DNA from: TMED23 sp964643045
GTDB taxonomy: Bacteria; Pseudomonadota; Alphaproteobacteria; Rhodospirillales; UBA2165
Assembly: GCA_964643045.1 (NCBI GenBank)
Contig: CAZXSC010000140.1
Span: 1-6,252 of the forward strand
DNA: 6,252 nucleotides
Direction: 5' to 3'
Both the position numbers and the translations under genes were made by a program. Of the stretch, positions 1 through 5,716 are shown piece by piece (position 1 is the stretch's first letter; every line of letters begins with the position of its first letter). Below the pieces are notes generated by a model that was not told the origin of the DNA, ran no database searches, and saw only the letters and a program-made list of their open reading frames with translations.

Positions 1-8
1 ATGGATGA
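1..8 (+). CDS. rplE: Possible last codons of rplE (ribosomal protein L5), partial
   Basis: Only a few bases precede rpsN, so this call rests mainly on context: in bacteria rplE lies immediately upstream of rpsN in the spc operon. Frame 3 gives a Gly codon and TGA at 6-8, preceded by a codon ending in AT (Asn, Asp, His or Tyr). That would fit an L5 tail of the type ...PF-x-G-stop. Frame 2 also closes nearby (TGG ATG AAT GGA GCT TGA, stop at 17-19) and cannot be excluded, but its last residues (WMNGA) fit the usual L5 ending less well. The upstream sequence would settle it. Confidence 0.35.
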
Positions 9-25
9 ATGGAGCTTGATTAATC

Positions 26-331
26 ATGGCTAAGAAAAGTGTCGTTGAACGAAATAAAAAACGTATTCGTCTATCAGGCAAGTTTTCGGGTAAACGTACA
101 ATTCTCAAAGCTATAACAAAGGATAACGCCTTGTCGGCAGAAGAGCGTTTTGAAGCTCAATTGAAGCTCGCTCGATTGCCTCGTAACTCATCTAAGGTAC
201 GTGTCAGATTGCGCTGCGAAATTTCAGGTCGAGGCCGAAGTAATTATCGTAAATTCCGTATGTCCCGCATTGCTTTACGCGAATTTGCGTCGAATGGGAT
301 GATTCCCGGCATGGTAAAATCAAGTTGGTAA
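26..331 (+). CDS. rpsN: 30S ribosomal protein S14, zinc-independent long form
   Basis: This is a small-subunit protein of the 30S head that binds the 3' domain of 16S rRNA near S3, S10 and S19 and is needed late in assembly. The 101-residue product begins MAKKSVVERNK and ends with the family signature: RCEISGRGRSNYRKFRMSRI around residues 63-82, then GMIPGMVKSSW at 91-101. It has the long-form length, and its only cysteine is in the RCEISGR segment. It therefore lacks the paired CxxC motifs of the short zinc-ribbon S14 and is the C-minus type common in proteobacteria. The ATG is preceded by GGAG at 11-14. rpsH follows after 16 nt. Nothing is odd. Confidence 0.97.
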   Translation: MAKKSVVERNKKRIRLSGKFSGKRTILKAITKDNALSAEERFEAQLKLARLPRNSSKVRVRLRCEISGRGRSNYRKFRMSRIALREFASNGMIPGMVKSSW

Positions 332-337
332 GGGAGG
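331..337 (+). promoter_or_regulatory. Ribosome binding site deciding the rpsH start
   Basis: AGGGAGG is a strong Shine-Dalgarno match and shares its first base with the rpsN stop codon. It lies 10 nt before the ATG at 348 and 16 nt before a second in-frame ATG at 354. The spacing favours 348 as the rpsH start. Confidence 0.8.
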
Positions 338-347
338 AACACATATA

Positions 348-746
348 ATGTCAATGAGTGATCCTGTAGCGGATCTTTTAACACGTATTCGGAATGGTCA
401 AATGGCTAAAAAAAGTTCGGTGAATACGCCCTCTTCAAAACTTCGAGCAAATGTTCTCGCCGTTTTGAAGCGTGAAGGCTATATTCGTGATTATTCTAGT
501 GCAAGTATTAGGAAAGGCATTGATGAAATTACAATCGAGCTAAAGTACTATGACGGCGAGCCTGTGATTAAAGAGATAAGCCGTGTTTCTAGCCCTGGTT
601 GTCGTGTTTATTCAAAAATTAAAGACTTGCCCCGCATCTATAATGGATTGGGAATCGCGATTTTGTCCACCCCTCAAGGAGTATTGTCTGATTCTGAAGC
701 GCGGGCTGCCAATGTTGGAGGTGAAATTTTGTGTCATGTGTTTTAG
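348..746 (+). CDS. rpsH: 30S ribosomal protein S8
   Basis: S8 is a primary 16S rRNA binding protein of the central domain (helix 21 region) and is needed for 30S platform assembly. In E. coli it also represses translation of the spc operon by binding a mimic of its rRNA site near rplE, which would lie upstream of this window. The 132-residue product has the usual length. The N-terminal domain starts SDPVADLLTRIRNGQ. The RNA-binding C-terminal half carries ISRVSSPGCRVYSK (77-90) and the signature GLGIAILSTPQGVLSDSEAR (100-119), ending GGEILCHVF. The start at 348 is chosen on Shine-Dalgarno spacing; 354 would only remove Met-Ser. rplF follows after 19 nt. Confidence 0.97.
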   Translation: MSMSDPVADLLTRIRNGQMAKKSSVNTPSSKLRANVLAVLKREGYIRDYSSASIRKGIDEITIELKYYDGEPVIKEISRVSSPGCRVYSKIKDLPRIYNGLGIAILSTPQGVLSDSEARAANVGGEILCHVF

Positions 747-751
747 GTTTG

Positions 752-757
752 AAAGGG
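752..757 (+). promoter_or_regulatory. Ribosome binding site supporting the GTG start of rplF
   Basis: AAAGGG lies 8 nt before the GTG at 766-768. This spacing, together with the conserved L6 N-terminus MSRIG that the GTG opens, shows GTG is the initiation codon rather than a later ATG. Confidence 0.75.
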
Positions 758-765
758 CGTAGTAA

Positions 766-1299
766 GTGTCACGTATAGGATTAGTACCAGTCAATATTCC
801 AGAAGGAGTTACTGTTGACCTTGCAAATAAGGTCATGACTGCCAAAGGAAAAGTAGGTGAGTTGAACCTGACATTTGCTGACGAAGTAGACGTGTCATTG
901 GATGATGGGAATTTATGGGTTAAGCCAGCTAATGATTCGATACAAGCTAAGAAATTATGGGGTACATTTCGATCCTTAGCAAGTAATGTGGTTACTGGCG
1001 TTAGTGAAGGATTTACTAAAGAATTACAAATCAATGGCGTTGGTTACCGCGCTCAGATTCAAGGTAAAGACCTTGTTCTTCAGTTGGGATATAGCCATGA
1101 AATCCGCTATCCCATTCCAGAGGGTATTACGATTAAATGTGAAACGCCAAACGATATAGAAATTTTTGGAATTGATAAACAAGTTGTAGGTAGTGTTGCA
1201 GCTAAAATTCGTTCTTATCGAACGCCAGAACCTTATAAGGGTAAAGGGGTAAAATATAAAGATGAGATTATACTACGAAAAGAAGGAAAGAAGAAGTAG
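766..1299 (+). CDS. rplF: 50S ribosomal protein L6
   Basis: L6 binds 23S rRNA domain VI near the sarcin-ricin loop and the base of the L7/L12 stalk, where elongation factors act. The product has 177 residues, the usual length, and two related alpha/beta domains. The first (about 1-80) begins MSRIGLVPVNIPEGVTV. The second (about 83-177) contains KELQINGVGYRAQ and the family signature PEPYKGKGVKYKDE at 154-167, with a lysine-rich end RKEGKKK. Translation starts at GTG. The stop codon is 3 nt from the rplR start, so the two genes are probably translationally coupled. Confidence 0.97.
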   Translation: MSRIGLVPVNIPEGVTVDLANKVMTAKGKVGELNLTFADEVDVSLDDGNLWVKPANDSIQAKKLWGTFRSLASNVVTGVSEGFTKELQINGVGYRAQIQGKDLVLQLGYSHEIRYPIPEGITIKCETPNDIEIFGIDKQVVGSVAAKIRSYRTPEPYKGKGVKYKDEIILRKEGKKK

Positions 1300-1302
1300 G
1301 CA

Positions 1303-1665
1303 ATGAAAACTTCTAATGCACTTTATAATCGTCGTCGTCAACGTACAAGCGGCAAAGTAAAAAACAACAACAACGGTCGTCCCCGTTTAGCCGTTTATCG
1401 TTCTGAAAAGCACATTTATGCTCAAGTTATTGACGACACGAATCGTGTTACCTTGGCATCTGCTTCCTCAATAGATCGTGACGTGCGCAGTAAATTGAAG
1501 ACAGGGGCAAACGTTGAAGCTGCATCACATGTAGGTCAAATTGTTGCCGAACGGGCAATTAAGGCTGGTGTGGATAAGGTTGTTTTTGACCGAGGAGGAT
1601 ATTTATACCATGGCCGAGTTAAAGCTTTGGCGGAGGCTGCCCGTCAGGGCGGCTTATTATTTTAG
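1303..1665 (+). CDS. rplR: 50S ribosomal protein L18
   Basis: L18 binds 5S rRNA and, with L5 and other proteins, anchors it in the central protuberance of the 50S subunit. The 120-residue product has the normal length. A basic N-terminus (YNRRRQRTSGKVK) is followed by the core GRPRLAVYRSEKHIYAQVIDD at about 25-45. The 5S-binding C-terminal part includes KVVFDRGGYLYHGRVKALAEAAR (92-114), ending GGLLF. A run of four Asn (21-24) in the N-terminal linker is a small local peculiarity. The start lies 3 nt after the rplF stop in the same frame and has no well-spaced Shine-Dalgarno: AAGGAA at 1283-1288 is about 14 nt away. Coupling to rplF translation is therefore likely. Confidence 0.97.
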   Translation: MKTSNALYNRRRQRTSGKVKNNNNGRPRLAVYRSEKHIYAQVIDDTNRVTLASASSIDRDVRSKLKTGANVEAASHVGQIVAERAIKAGVDKVVFDRGGYLYHGRVKALAEAARQGGLLF

Positions 1666-1676
1666 GAGTCTTAGGT

Positions 1677-2309
1677 ATGGTTCAAGAGTTCAATGCGCGA
1701 GGACAAAAAGAGCGTAATCAGTCTCGTCAAGGGCAGTCAGGGAATCCGGGCCGCGGAGGACGTGATGAAAAAGATGTTGACGAGTTAATAGATAAATTAG
1801 TCGGTATTAATCGTGTTGCCAAAGTGGTTAAGGGTGGCCGTCGATTTGGTTTTGCAGCATTAGTTGTAGTTGGTGATGGTCGGGGACGCGTTGGTTTTGG
1901 CAGTGGTAAGGCTCGTGAAGTTCCCGAAGCCATCCGCAAGGCTACTGATTCCGCAAAGCGTAAGTTAATTAGGGTGCCCCTTCGCGAAGGACGTACATTA
2001 CATCACGATGCAGAAGGCCGTTTCGGTGCTGGTAGAGTTGTTGTAAGGGCAGCCCCGGCTGGTACGGGCATTATAGCTGGTGGACCGATGCGCGCAGTAT
2101 TCGAGTCATTGGGAGTTCAAGACGTTGTAGCTAAGTCTAATGGCTCTCAAAATCCTTATAATATGATCAAAGCAACTTTCGATGCGCTGCAAAATCTTGT
2201 CTCGCCCCGAGCGGTTGCAGCGAAACGTGGCAAAAAAGTTGGTGACATTGTTGGGCGACGGGGTGGAGCTCAAGCTAGTTTAAATAATGGGACAAATTCA
2301 AACGGGTAG
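1677..2309 (+). CDS. rpsE: 30S ribosomal protein S5
   Basis: S5 binds 16S rRNA at the junction of head and body, contributes to decoding accuracy and mRNA unwinding at the entry channel, and forms part of the spectinomycin site. The 210-residue product is longer than the roughly 167 residues of E. coli S5. A Gln/Arg/Gly-rich N-terminal extension (about 1-30) precedes the double-stranded RNA-binding-like domain LVGINRVAKVVKGGRRFGFAALVVVGDGRGRVGFG (41-75). The spectinomycin loop VKGGRRFGF (51-59) looks intact. The C-terminal domain contains GTGIIAGGPMRAVFESLGV (129-147) and SPRAVAAKRGKKV. A tail of about 18 residues ends in Asn/Gly-rich sequence. AGGAG at 1664-1668 overlaps the rplR stop and lies 8 nt from the ATG. 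Confidence 0.97.
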   Translation: MVQEFNARGQKERNQSRQGQSGNPGRGGRDEKDVDELIDKLVGINRVAKVVKGGRRFGFAALVVVGDGRGRVGFGSGKAREVPEAIRKATDSAKRKLIRVPLREGRTLHHDAEGRFGAGRVVVRAAPAGTGIIAGGPMRAVFESLGVQDVVAKSNGSQNPYNMIKATFDALQNLVSPRAVAAKRGKKVGDIVGRRGGAQASLNNGTNSNG

Positions 2310-2320
2310 GGTTAGATGTT

Positions 2321-2512
2321 ATGGCAGATAAAGAAAATATAAGGATTACGCAAATTGGCAGCCCCATCGGACGCGGGAAAAATCAGCGCAAGACGTTGAT
2401 TGGCCTAGGACTGAATAAGATGAATCGGACACGTACTGTAGAAGATAGCGCTTCCGTTCGTGGTATGATCAATAAAGTCCAGCATCTAGTTCGTGTCGAA
2501 GCTGGTTCATAA
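2321..2512 (+). CDS. rpmD: 50S ribosomal protein L30
   Basis: L30 is a small protein of the large subunit that contacts 23S rRNA domain II and the 5S rRNA vicinity. The 63-residue product has the bacterial length. It shows the usual pattern: a beta strand (IRITQIGSPIGR, 7-18), the conserved helix QRKTLIGLGLNKMNRTRTVED (22-42), and a C-terminal helix and strand (SVRGMINKVQHLVRVE). AGGG at 2308-2311, overlapping the rpsE stop, lies 9 nt before the ATG. The position between rpsE and rplO is the standard spc-operon location. Confidence 0.96.
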   Translation: MADKENIRITQIGSPIGRGKNQRKTLIGLGLNKMNRTRTVEDSASVRGMINKVQHLVRVEAGS

Positions 2513-2523
2513 GGAGCGTTGGA

Positions 2524-3132
2524 ATGAGACTAAACAACATTCGTGATAATGACGGGGCTAGGAAATCACGCGTTAGAGTTGGCCGCGGTGAAGGATCCGG
2601 CAAAGGCAAGACTGGGGGGCGTGGTGTAAAAGGTCAAAAGTCAAGGTCCGGTGTATCGGTCTTAGGTTTTGAAGGTGGGCAAATGCCAATTTATCGTCGA
2701 ACACCAAAACGCGGATTTAATAATGTATTTTCCAAGGAATTTGAAATAGTCAATTTAGGCCGGCTGCAAAAAGCTATTGATGAAAAAAAGTTGGATGTGA
2801 AGAAGAAGGTCAACCCGGAAACATTGGCAGCTGCAGGCCTAATTCGCGGTAATAAAGATGGCGTTCGAATTCTAGGAAAAGGTGTAATTGAGGCAAATAT
2901 TTCTTGTGAAGTATCGGGAGCTAGTAAATCTGCAATAGTTGCAATTGAAAAAGCAGGAGGCAAAGTTGTATTGCCGAATCCGACGAACGTGGAAAAACTT
3001 GCACGGGAAAAATCCGAAAAAACGGTTGCCAAGAAATTAGCAGCTGGGCCAGTAACAAAGGCAGTTGTATCTGAAGATGAAAATTTGGATCCTGCCCTTG
3101 AAGAGAATGAAGATGCTGAACTGCAAAAATAG
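2524..3132 (+). CDS. rplO: 50S ribosomal protein L15 with long charged C-terminal tail
   Basis: L15 is a late-assembling large-subunit protein contacting several 23S rRNA domains. The N-terminal extended rRNA-binding segment is clear: basic and Gly-rich with GRGEGSGKGKTGGRG (20-34), KGQKSRSG (36-43), FEGGQMPIYRRTPKRGF (49-65). The globular L18e/L15 fold follows, ending near AIEKAGGKVVLPNPTN (140-155). The product has 202 residues, against 144 in E. coli and usually about 155-170 in alphaproteobacteria. Residues 156-202 form an extra tail, Lys/Glu/Ala-rich at first and strongly acidic at the end (EENEDAELQK). The Shine-Dalgarno AAGGAG (2511-2516) overlaps the rpmD stop and lies 7 nt from the ATG. 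Confidence 0.97.
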   Translation: MRLNNIRDNDGARKSRVRVGRGEGSGKGKTGGRGVKGQKSRSGVSVLGFEGGQMPIYRRTPKRGFNNVFSKEFEIVNLGRLQKAIDEKKLDVKKKVNPETLAAAGLIRGNKDGVRILGKGVIEANISCEVSGASKSAIVAIEKAGGKVVLPNPTNVEKLAREKSEKTVAKKLAAGPVTKAVVSEDENLDPALEENEDAELQK

Positions 3133-3181
3133 CTTGGTATTATACAAAAATTGATTATCTGAAGGTTTATCAAGGGTTACT

Positions 3182-4522
3182 ATGGCGTCGGCTGCTGAAC
3201 AACTTGCTGCTAATATGAATTTTGGTGCCTTTAACAAGGCGACCGAGCTTAAGCGACGACTGTGGTTTACTTTAGGCGCTTTGATTGTTTATAGGCTTGG
3301 TACTTATATTCCTTTACCAGGAATTGATCCTGTAATTTTACAAGATATTTTTCGCCAACAAGCTGGTGGGATTCTAGGCATGTTTAATATGTTTGCTGGG
3401 GGCGCTTTGGGTCGGATGACTATATTTGCTCTAAACATCATGCCTTATATTTCGGCCGCTATCATTATGCAGTTGATGACAGCAATCTCGCCATCTATGG
3501 CGCAACTCAAAAAAGAAGGTGCGCAAGGTCAAAAAAAGATAAATCAATATACCCGCTATTTGACGGTATTGATTGCGGCAATGCAGGCCTATGGTATTTC
3601 CGTTGGTATAGAGGGTATGAGGGGCTCTGGAGGTTCAGCCGTAATGGATCCAGGAGCATTTTTTCGATTCACAGCAATTGTAACGTTGGTCGGAGGCACA
3701 ATGTTTTTGATGTGGCTAGGAGAGCAAATTACTGCGCGAGGCGTTGGTAATGGTATTTCTTTAATAATCTTTGCGGGTATAGTTGCTGAACTGCCTAGTG
3801 CTCTAGCTGGTACTCTAGAATTAGGGCGTACAGGAGCAATTTCTTCTGGCATAATAATGGGCATATTGATTATGGCTGTGTTGGTGATATATGGTATCGT
3901 TTTCGTGGAACGCGCTCAGCGCCGCCTTGTCGTGCAATACCCAAAACGCCAGCAAGGCAACAAAATGTACGGTGGCGAGAGTTCACATTTGCCACTCAAG
4001 TTAAACACGTCAGGCGTGATCCCGCTTATTTTTGCAAGTTCACTTTTATTGATGCCCACCACTGTGATTAGTTTTATGGCTAACTCTGGACCTGAATGGT
4101 TGACAAGTGTTTCATCATTGCTTGGCCGTGGTCAACCTACCTACCTAATTATATACAGTACTCTGATCGCATTTTTTGCTTTCTTCTATACAGCGGTTGT
4201 ATTTAATCCAGAAGAAACAGCAGACAACCTTAAAAAGCATGGAGGGTTTATTCCGGGTATTCGGCCAGGACAGAATACGGCAGCATATTTAGAATACGTT
4301 ACGACGCGTTTGACCGTGATCGGTTCTATATATTTAGTTGCTGTAGCGCTTTTGCCTGAGATCCTTATTTCAAATTGGTCAGTCCCGTTCTTCTTTGGAG
4401 GCACAAGTCTTTTGATAGTTGTTACGGTGACTTTGGATACCGTTGCCCAAGTGCAATCACACATGTTAGCGCACCAATATGAAGGCCTGATAAATAAGTC
4501 ACGTTTGAAAGGGCGCCGCTAG
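3182..4522 (+). CDS. secY: Protein translocase channel subunit SecY
   Basis: SecY is the core of the SecYEG channel in the inner membrane. It passes unfolded preproteins to the periplasm with SecA and inserts membrane proteins from the ribosome. The 446-residue product shows ten predicted hydrophobic segments, roughly at 25-42, 79-102, 123-142, 158-180, 187-206, 222-242, 275-297, 320-342, 372-392 and 402-420. The plug region lies near 55-78 (GGILGMFNMFAGGALGR). Recognisable motifs are GEQITARGVGNGIS (180-193), LNTSGVIPLIFASSLL (274-289), and the cytosolic C5 loop FIPGIRPG (356-363), whose Arg361 matches the SecA/ribosome-contacting arginine. The end GGTSLLIVVTVTLDT and QSHM is also typical. 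AAGGG at 3172-3176 lies 5 nt from the ATG. The 49-nt upstream gap is the largest within the spc part. adk starts 1 nt after the stop. Confidence 0.98.
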   Translation: MASAAEQLAANMNFGAFNKATELKRRLWFTLGALIVYRLGTYIPLPGIDPVILQDIFRQQAGGILGMFNMFAGGALGRMTIFALNIMPYISAAIIMQLMTAISPSMAQLKKEGAQGQKKINQYTRYLTVLIAAMQAYGISVGIEGMRGSGGSAVMDPGAFFRFTAIVTLVGGTMFLMWLGEQITARGVGNGISLIIFAGIVAELPSALAGTLELGRTGAISSGIIMGILIMAVLVIYGIVFVERAQRRLVVQYPKRQQGNKMYGGESSHLPLKLNTSGVIPLIFASSLLLMPTTVISFMANSGPEWLTSVSSLLGRGQPTYLIIYSTLIAFFAFFYTAVVFNPEETADNLKKHGGFIPGIRPGQNTAAYLEYVTTRLTVIGSIYLVAVALLPEILISNWSVPFFFGGTSLLIVVTVTLDTVAQVQSHMLAHQYEGLINKSRLKGRR

Positions 4523-4523
4523 T

Positions 4524-5174
4524 ATGAACCTAATTATTTTAGGTCCTCCGGGAGCTGGAAAAGGTACTCAATGTGAAAAAATAGCAGAATTATTTAATCT
4601 TGTTCAGCTGTCTACAGGTGAAATGCTTCGTTCTGAAGTTAACTCAGGTAGCGAGTTTGGTAGGGCAGCAAAAGAAAAGTTGGATTTGGGAGATTTGGTT
4701 CCTGATGACATGATGATCGAAATGATGTCGGATCAAATTGACAGGTATATAGGTACAGACGGATTTATTCTAGACGGTTTCCCGCGTACCAAGGCACAAG
4801 CAAAAGCTCTTGATATGATGTTGTCGGAAAAGCTACTAAGAATGGATTATGTTATCCAGTTAAAGGTTGATGAAGATGTCATCGTTGAGCGTCTTTCTGG
4901 TCGCTTCTCTTGTGCAGAATGTGGTATTGGCTATCACAATAAATTTAGAAAACCCATTGAAGAAAACAAGTGTGATAAATGTGGATCTACGAAGTTCTCA
5001 AGGCGGTCTGACGATAATCCAGAGACTGTTCGTTCTAGACTTATTTCTTATTGGAAACAAACAGCCCCGATATTACCGTTTTATGCTGATAAAGGTGTTT
5101 TACAATACGTTGATGGGATGCGTGATATGGGTGAAGTTTTCGATCAAATTAAGGAGATTGTTACGCGGGGATAA
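4524..5174 (+). CDS. adk: Adenylate kinase with zinc-type LID domain
   Basis: Adenylate kinase is a cytosolic enzyme catalysing ATP + AMP = 2 ADP. The 216-residue product has the long-form length. Visible elements are the P-loop GPPGAGKGT (7-15), AMP-binding STGEMLRSEV (30-39) and DGFPRTKAQA (84-93). Next come Arg123 and Arg127 at the start of the LID (ERLSGRFSC), then the LID with four cysteines at 130, 133, 150 and 153 in two CxxC pairs. This is the structural zinc arrangement known from Gram-positive and some alphaproteobacterial enzymes. DDNPETVRSRL (163-173) and the C-terminal helices complete the fold. Position after secY is the common arrangement in alphaproteobacteria. AAAGGG at 4508-4513 inside secY lies 10 nt before the ATG, with one base between the genes, so translation is probably coupled. 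Confidence 0.98.
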   Translation: MNLIILGPPGAGKGTQCEKIAELFNLVQLSTGEMLRSEVNSGSEFGRAAKEKLDLGDLVPDDMMIEMMSDQIDRYIGTDGFILDGFPRTKAQAKALDMMLSEKLLRMDYVIQLKVDEDVIVERLSGRFSCAECGIGYHNKFRKPIEENKCDKCGSTKFSRRSDDNPETVRSRLISYWKQTAPILPFYADKGVLQYVDGMRDMGEVFDQIKEIVTRG

Positions 5175-5212
5175 CCGATATTTTAAGATATGCAAAAATT
5201 AGATCTAACGCA

Positions 5213-5240
5213 TTGACTTTGGATGCTTTGTGCCTATAAT
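5213..5240 (+). promoter_or_regulatory. Predicted sigma-70-type promoter for rpsM-rpsK-rpoA
   Basis: The -35 element TTGACT (5213-5218) matches five of six consensus bases. A 16-nt spacer separates it from a perfect -10 element TATAAT (5235-5240). The expected transcription start is near the A at 5247, giving a 5' leader of about 59 nt before the rpsM start codon. The promoter lies in the 131-nt gap after adk. I see no GC-rich terminator there, so read-through from the spc-adk transcript probably also reaches rpsM. The call rests on sequence match and position only. Confidence 0.75.
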
Positions 5241-5250
5241 CGCGCGACTT

Positions 5251-5262
5251 TGGGAACCCCCA
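5251..5262 (+). other. Small hairpin at the 5' end of the rpsM leader
   Basis: TGGG (5251-5254) can pair with CCCA (5259-5262) across an AACC loop, a few nucleotides from the predicted 5' end of the transcript. The stem has only 4 bp. A role in protecting the 5' end or in leader regulation is speculative. Confidence 0.35.
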
Positions 5263-5286
5263 GTAATAGTAATTGAAACTGATTTT

Positions 5287-5300
5287 ATGCTAAGGAGCAT
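5287..5300 (+). promoter_or_regulatory. Shine-Dalgarno of rpsM held in a short hairpin
   Basis: AAGGAG (5292-5297) is a strong ribosome binding site 8 nt before the TTG at 5306-5308 and supports that start. It sits in a perfect inverted repeat: ATGCT (5287-5291), loop AAGG (5292-5295), AGCAT (5296-5300). In the folded state four Shine-Dalgarno bases are in the loop and the last two are paired. This could modulate initiation on rpsM, but the stem is short. Confidence 0.6.
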
Positions 5301-5305
5301 CGACT

Positions 5306-5674
5306 TTGGCCCGCATTTCTGGCGTTAATATTCCAACTCAAAAAAGGGTTGAAGTTGCGCTTACTTATATATTTGGAATTGGTCGTGCTAATGCCAAGAG
5401 AATCTGCACTAGAAATGGGATCTCGTTAGATCGTCGCGTACATGAACTAACGGACAGTGAGGTCGCAAGAATCCGCGATTTAATTGATTCAGAGTTTAAG
5501 GTTGAGGGTGATTTACGTCGTGAAACATCTATGAATATCAAGCGATTAGTGGACTTGGGTTGCTATCGTGGTATCCGCCATCGGCGCGGGTTGCCGGTGC
5601 GTGGCCAACGAACCCATACTAATGCTCGGACGCGTAAAGGCCCAGCAAAGACAATAGCCGGTAAGAAGAAGTAA
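5306..5674 (+). CDS. rpsM: 30S ribosomal protein S13
   Basis: S13 is in the 30S head. It forms a complex with S19, makes intersubunit bridges to the 50S central protuberance (L5), and its tail reaches the P-site tRNA. The 122-residue product has the usual length and starts ARISGVNIPTQKRVEVAL. It contains the helix-two-turns-helix segment with YIFGIGRANAKRIC (21-34). The conserved basic region CYRGIRHRRGLPVRGQRT (86-103) leads to NARTRKGP and a lysine-rich end. Initiation is at TTG, required because the conserved N-terminus begins there and the Shine-Dalgarno AAGGAG is 8 nt upstream. rpsM is the first gene after the predicted internal promoter, equivalent to the head of the alpha operon. In E. 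coli S4 represses this operon at the rpsM leader; rpsD is not in this window. Confidence 0.97.
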   Translation: MARISGVNIPTQKRVEVALTYIFGIGRANAKRICTRNGISLDRRVHELTDSEVARIRDLIDSEFKVEGDLRRETSMNIKRLVDLGCYRGIRHRRGLPVRGQRTHTNARTRKGPAKTIAGKKK

Positions 5675-5716
5675 TGGGTTTGTTTCCAGGATTTTATTTA
5701 GGGAATTAGATCAAGA

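Larger units (their letters stand above)
5215..5309 (+). repeat. Three direct copies of GACTTTGG around the rpsM promoter and leader
   Basis: The octamer GACTTTGG occurs at 5215-5222 (overlapping the -35 box), 5246-5253 (at the predicted transcription start) and 5302-5309 (across the TTG start codon of rpsM). The last two copies share the 9-mer CGACTTTGG. The offsets are 31 and 56 nt. Function is unknown. Confidence 0.6.

Noticed and set aside
612..1034. 140-codon open frame on the - strand across the rpsH/rplF junction
   Set aside because: It lies opposite two certain ribosomal protein genes, has no recognisable family features, and is best explained as a shadow of their codon pattern.
1360..1376. 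AAC-rich run in rplR coding for four Asn, considered as a repeat-slippage site
   Set aside because: It is short, in frame and within a variable linker of L18. There is no sign of frameshift or expansion.
3136..3145. TATTAT before secY considered as a -10 element
   Set aside because: No acceptable -35 element lies 16-18 nt upstream, so a promoter for secY is not supported.
2691..3237. Two overlapping - strand open frames opposite the rplO 3' end and secY start
   Set aside because: Their composition (Ser/Phe/Ala-rich) is the antisense image of the Lys/Glu-rich L15 tail. No promoter or ribosome binding site was evident.
5178..5193. AT-rich palindrome after adk considered as a terminator
   Set aside because: ATATT can pair with GATAT only through weak AT pairs and one wobble, and no T-run follows. 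It does not meet the pattern of an intrinsic terminator.
4867..5202. 111-codon + strand frame inside adk that runs 28 nt past its stop
   Set aside because: It is out of frame with a complete, motif-rich adenylate kinase, has no matching protein features and no clear ribosome binding site.
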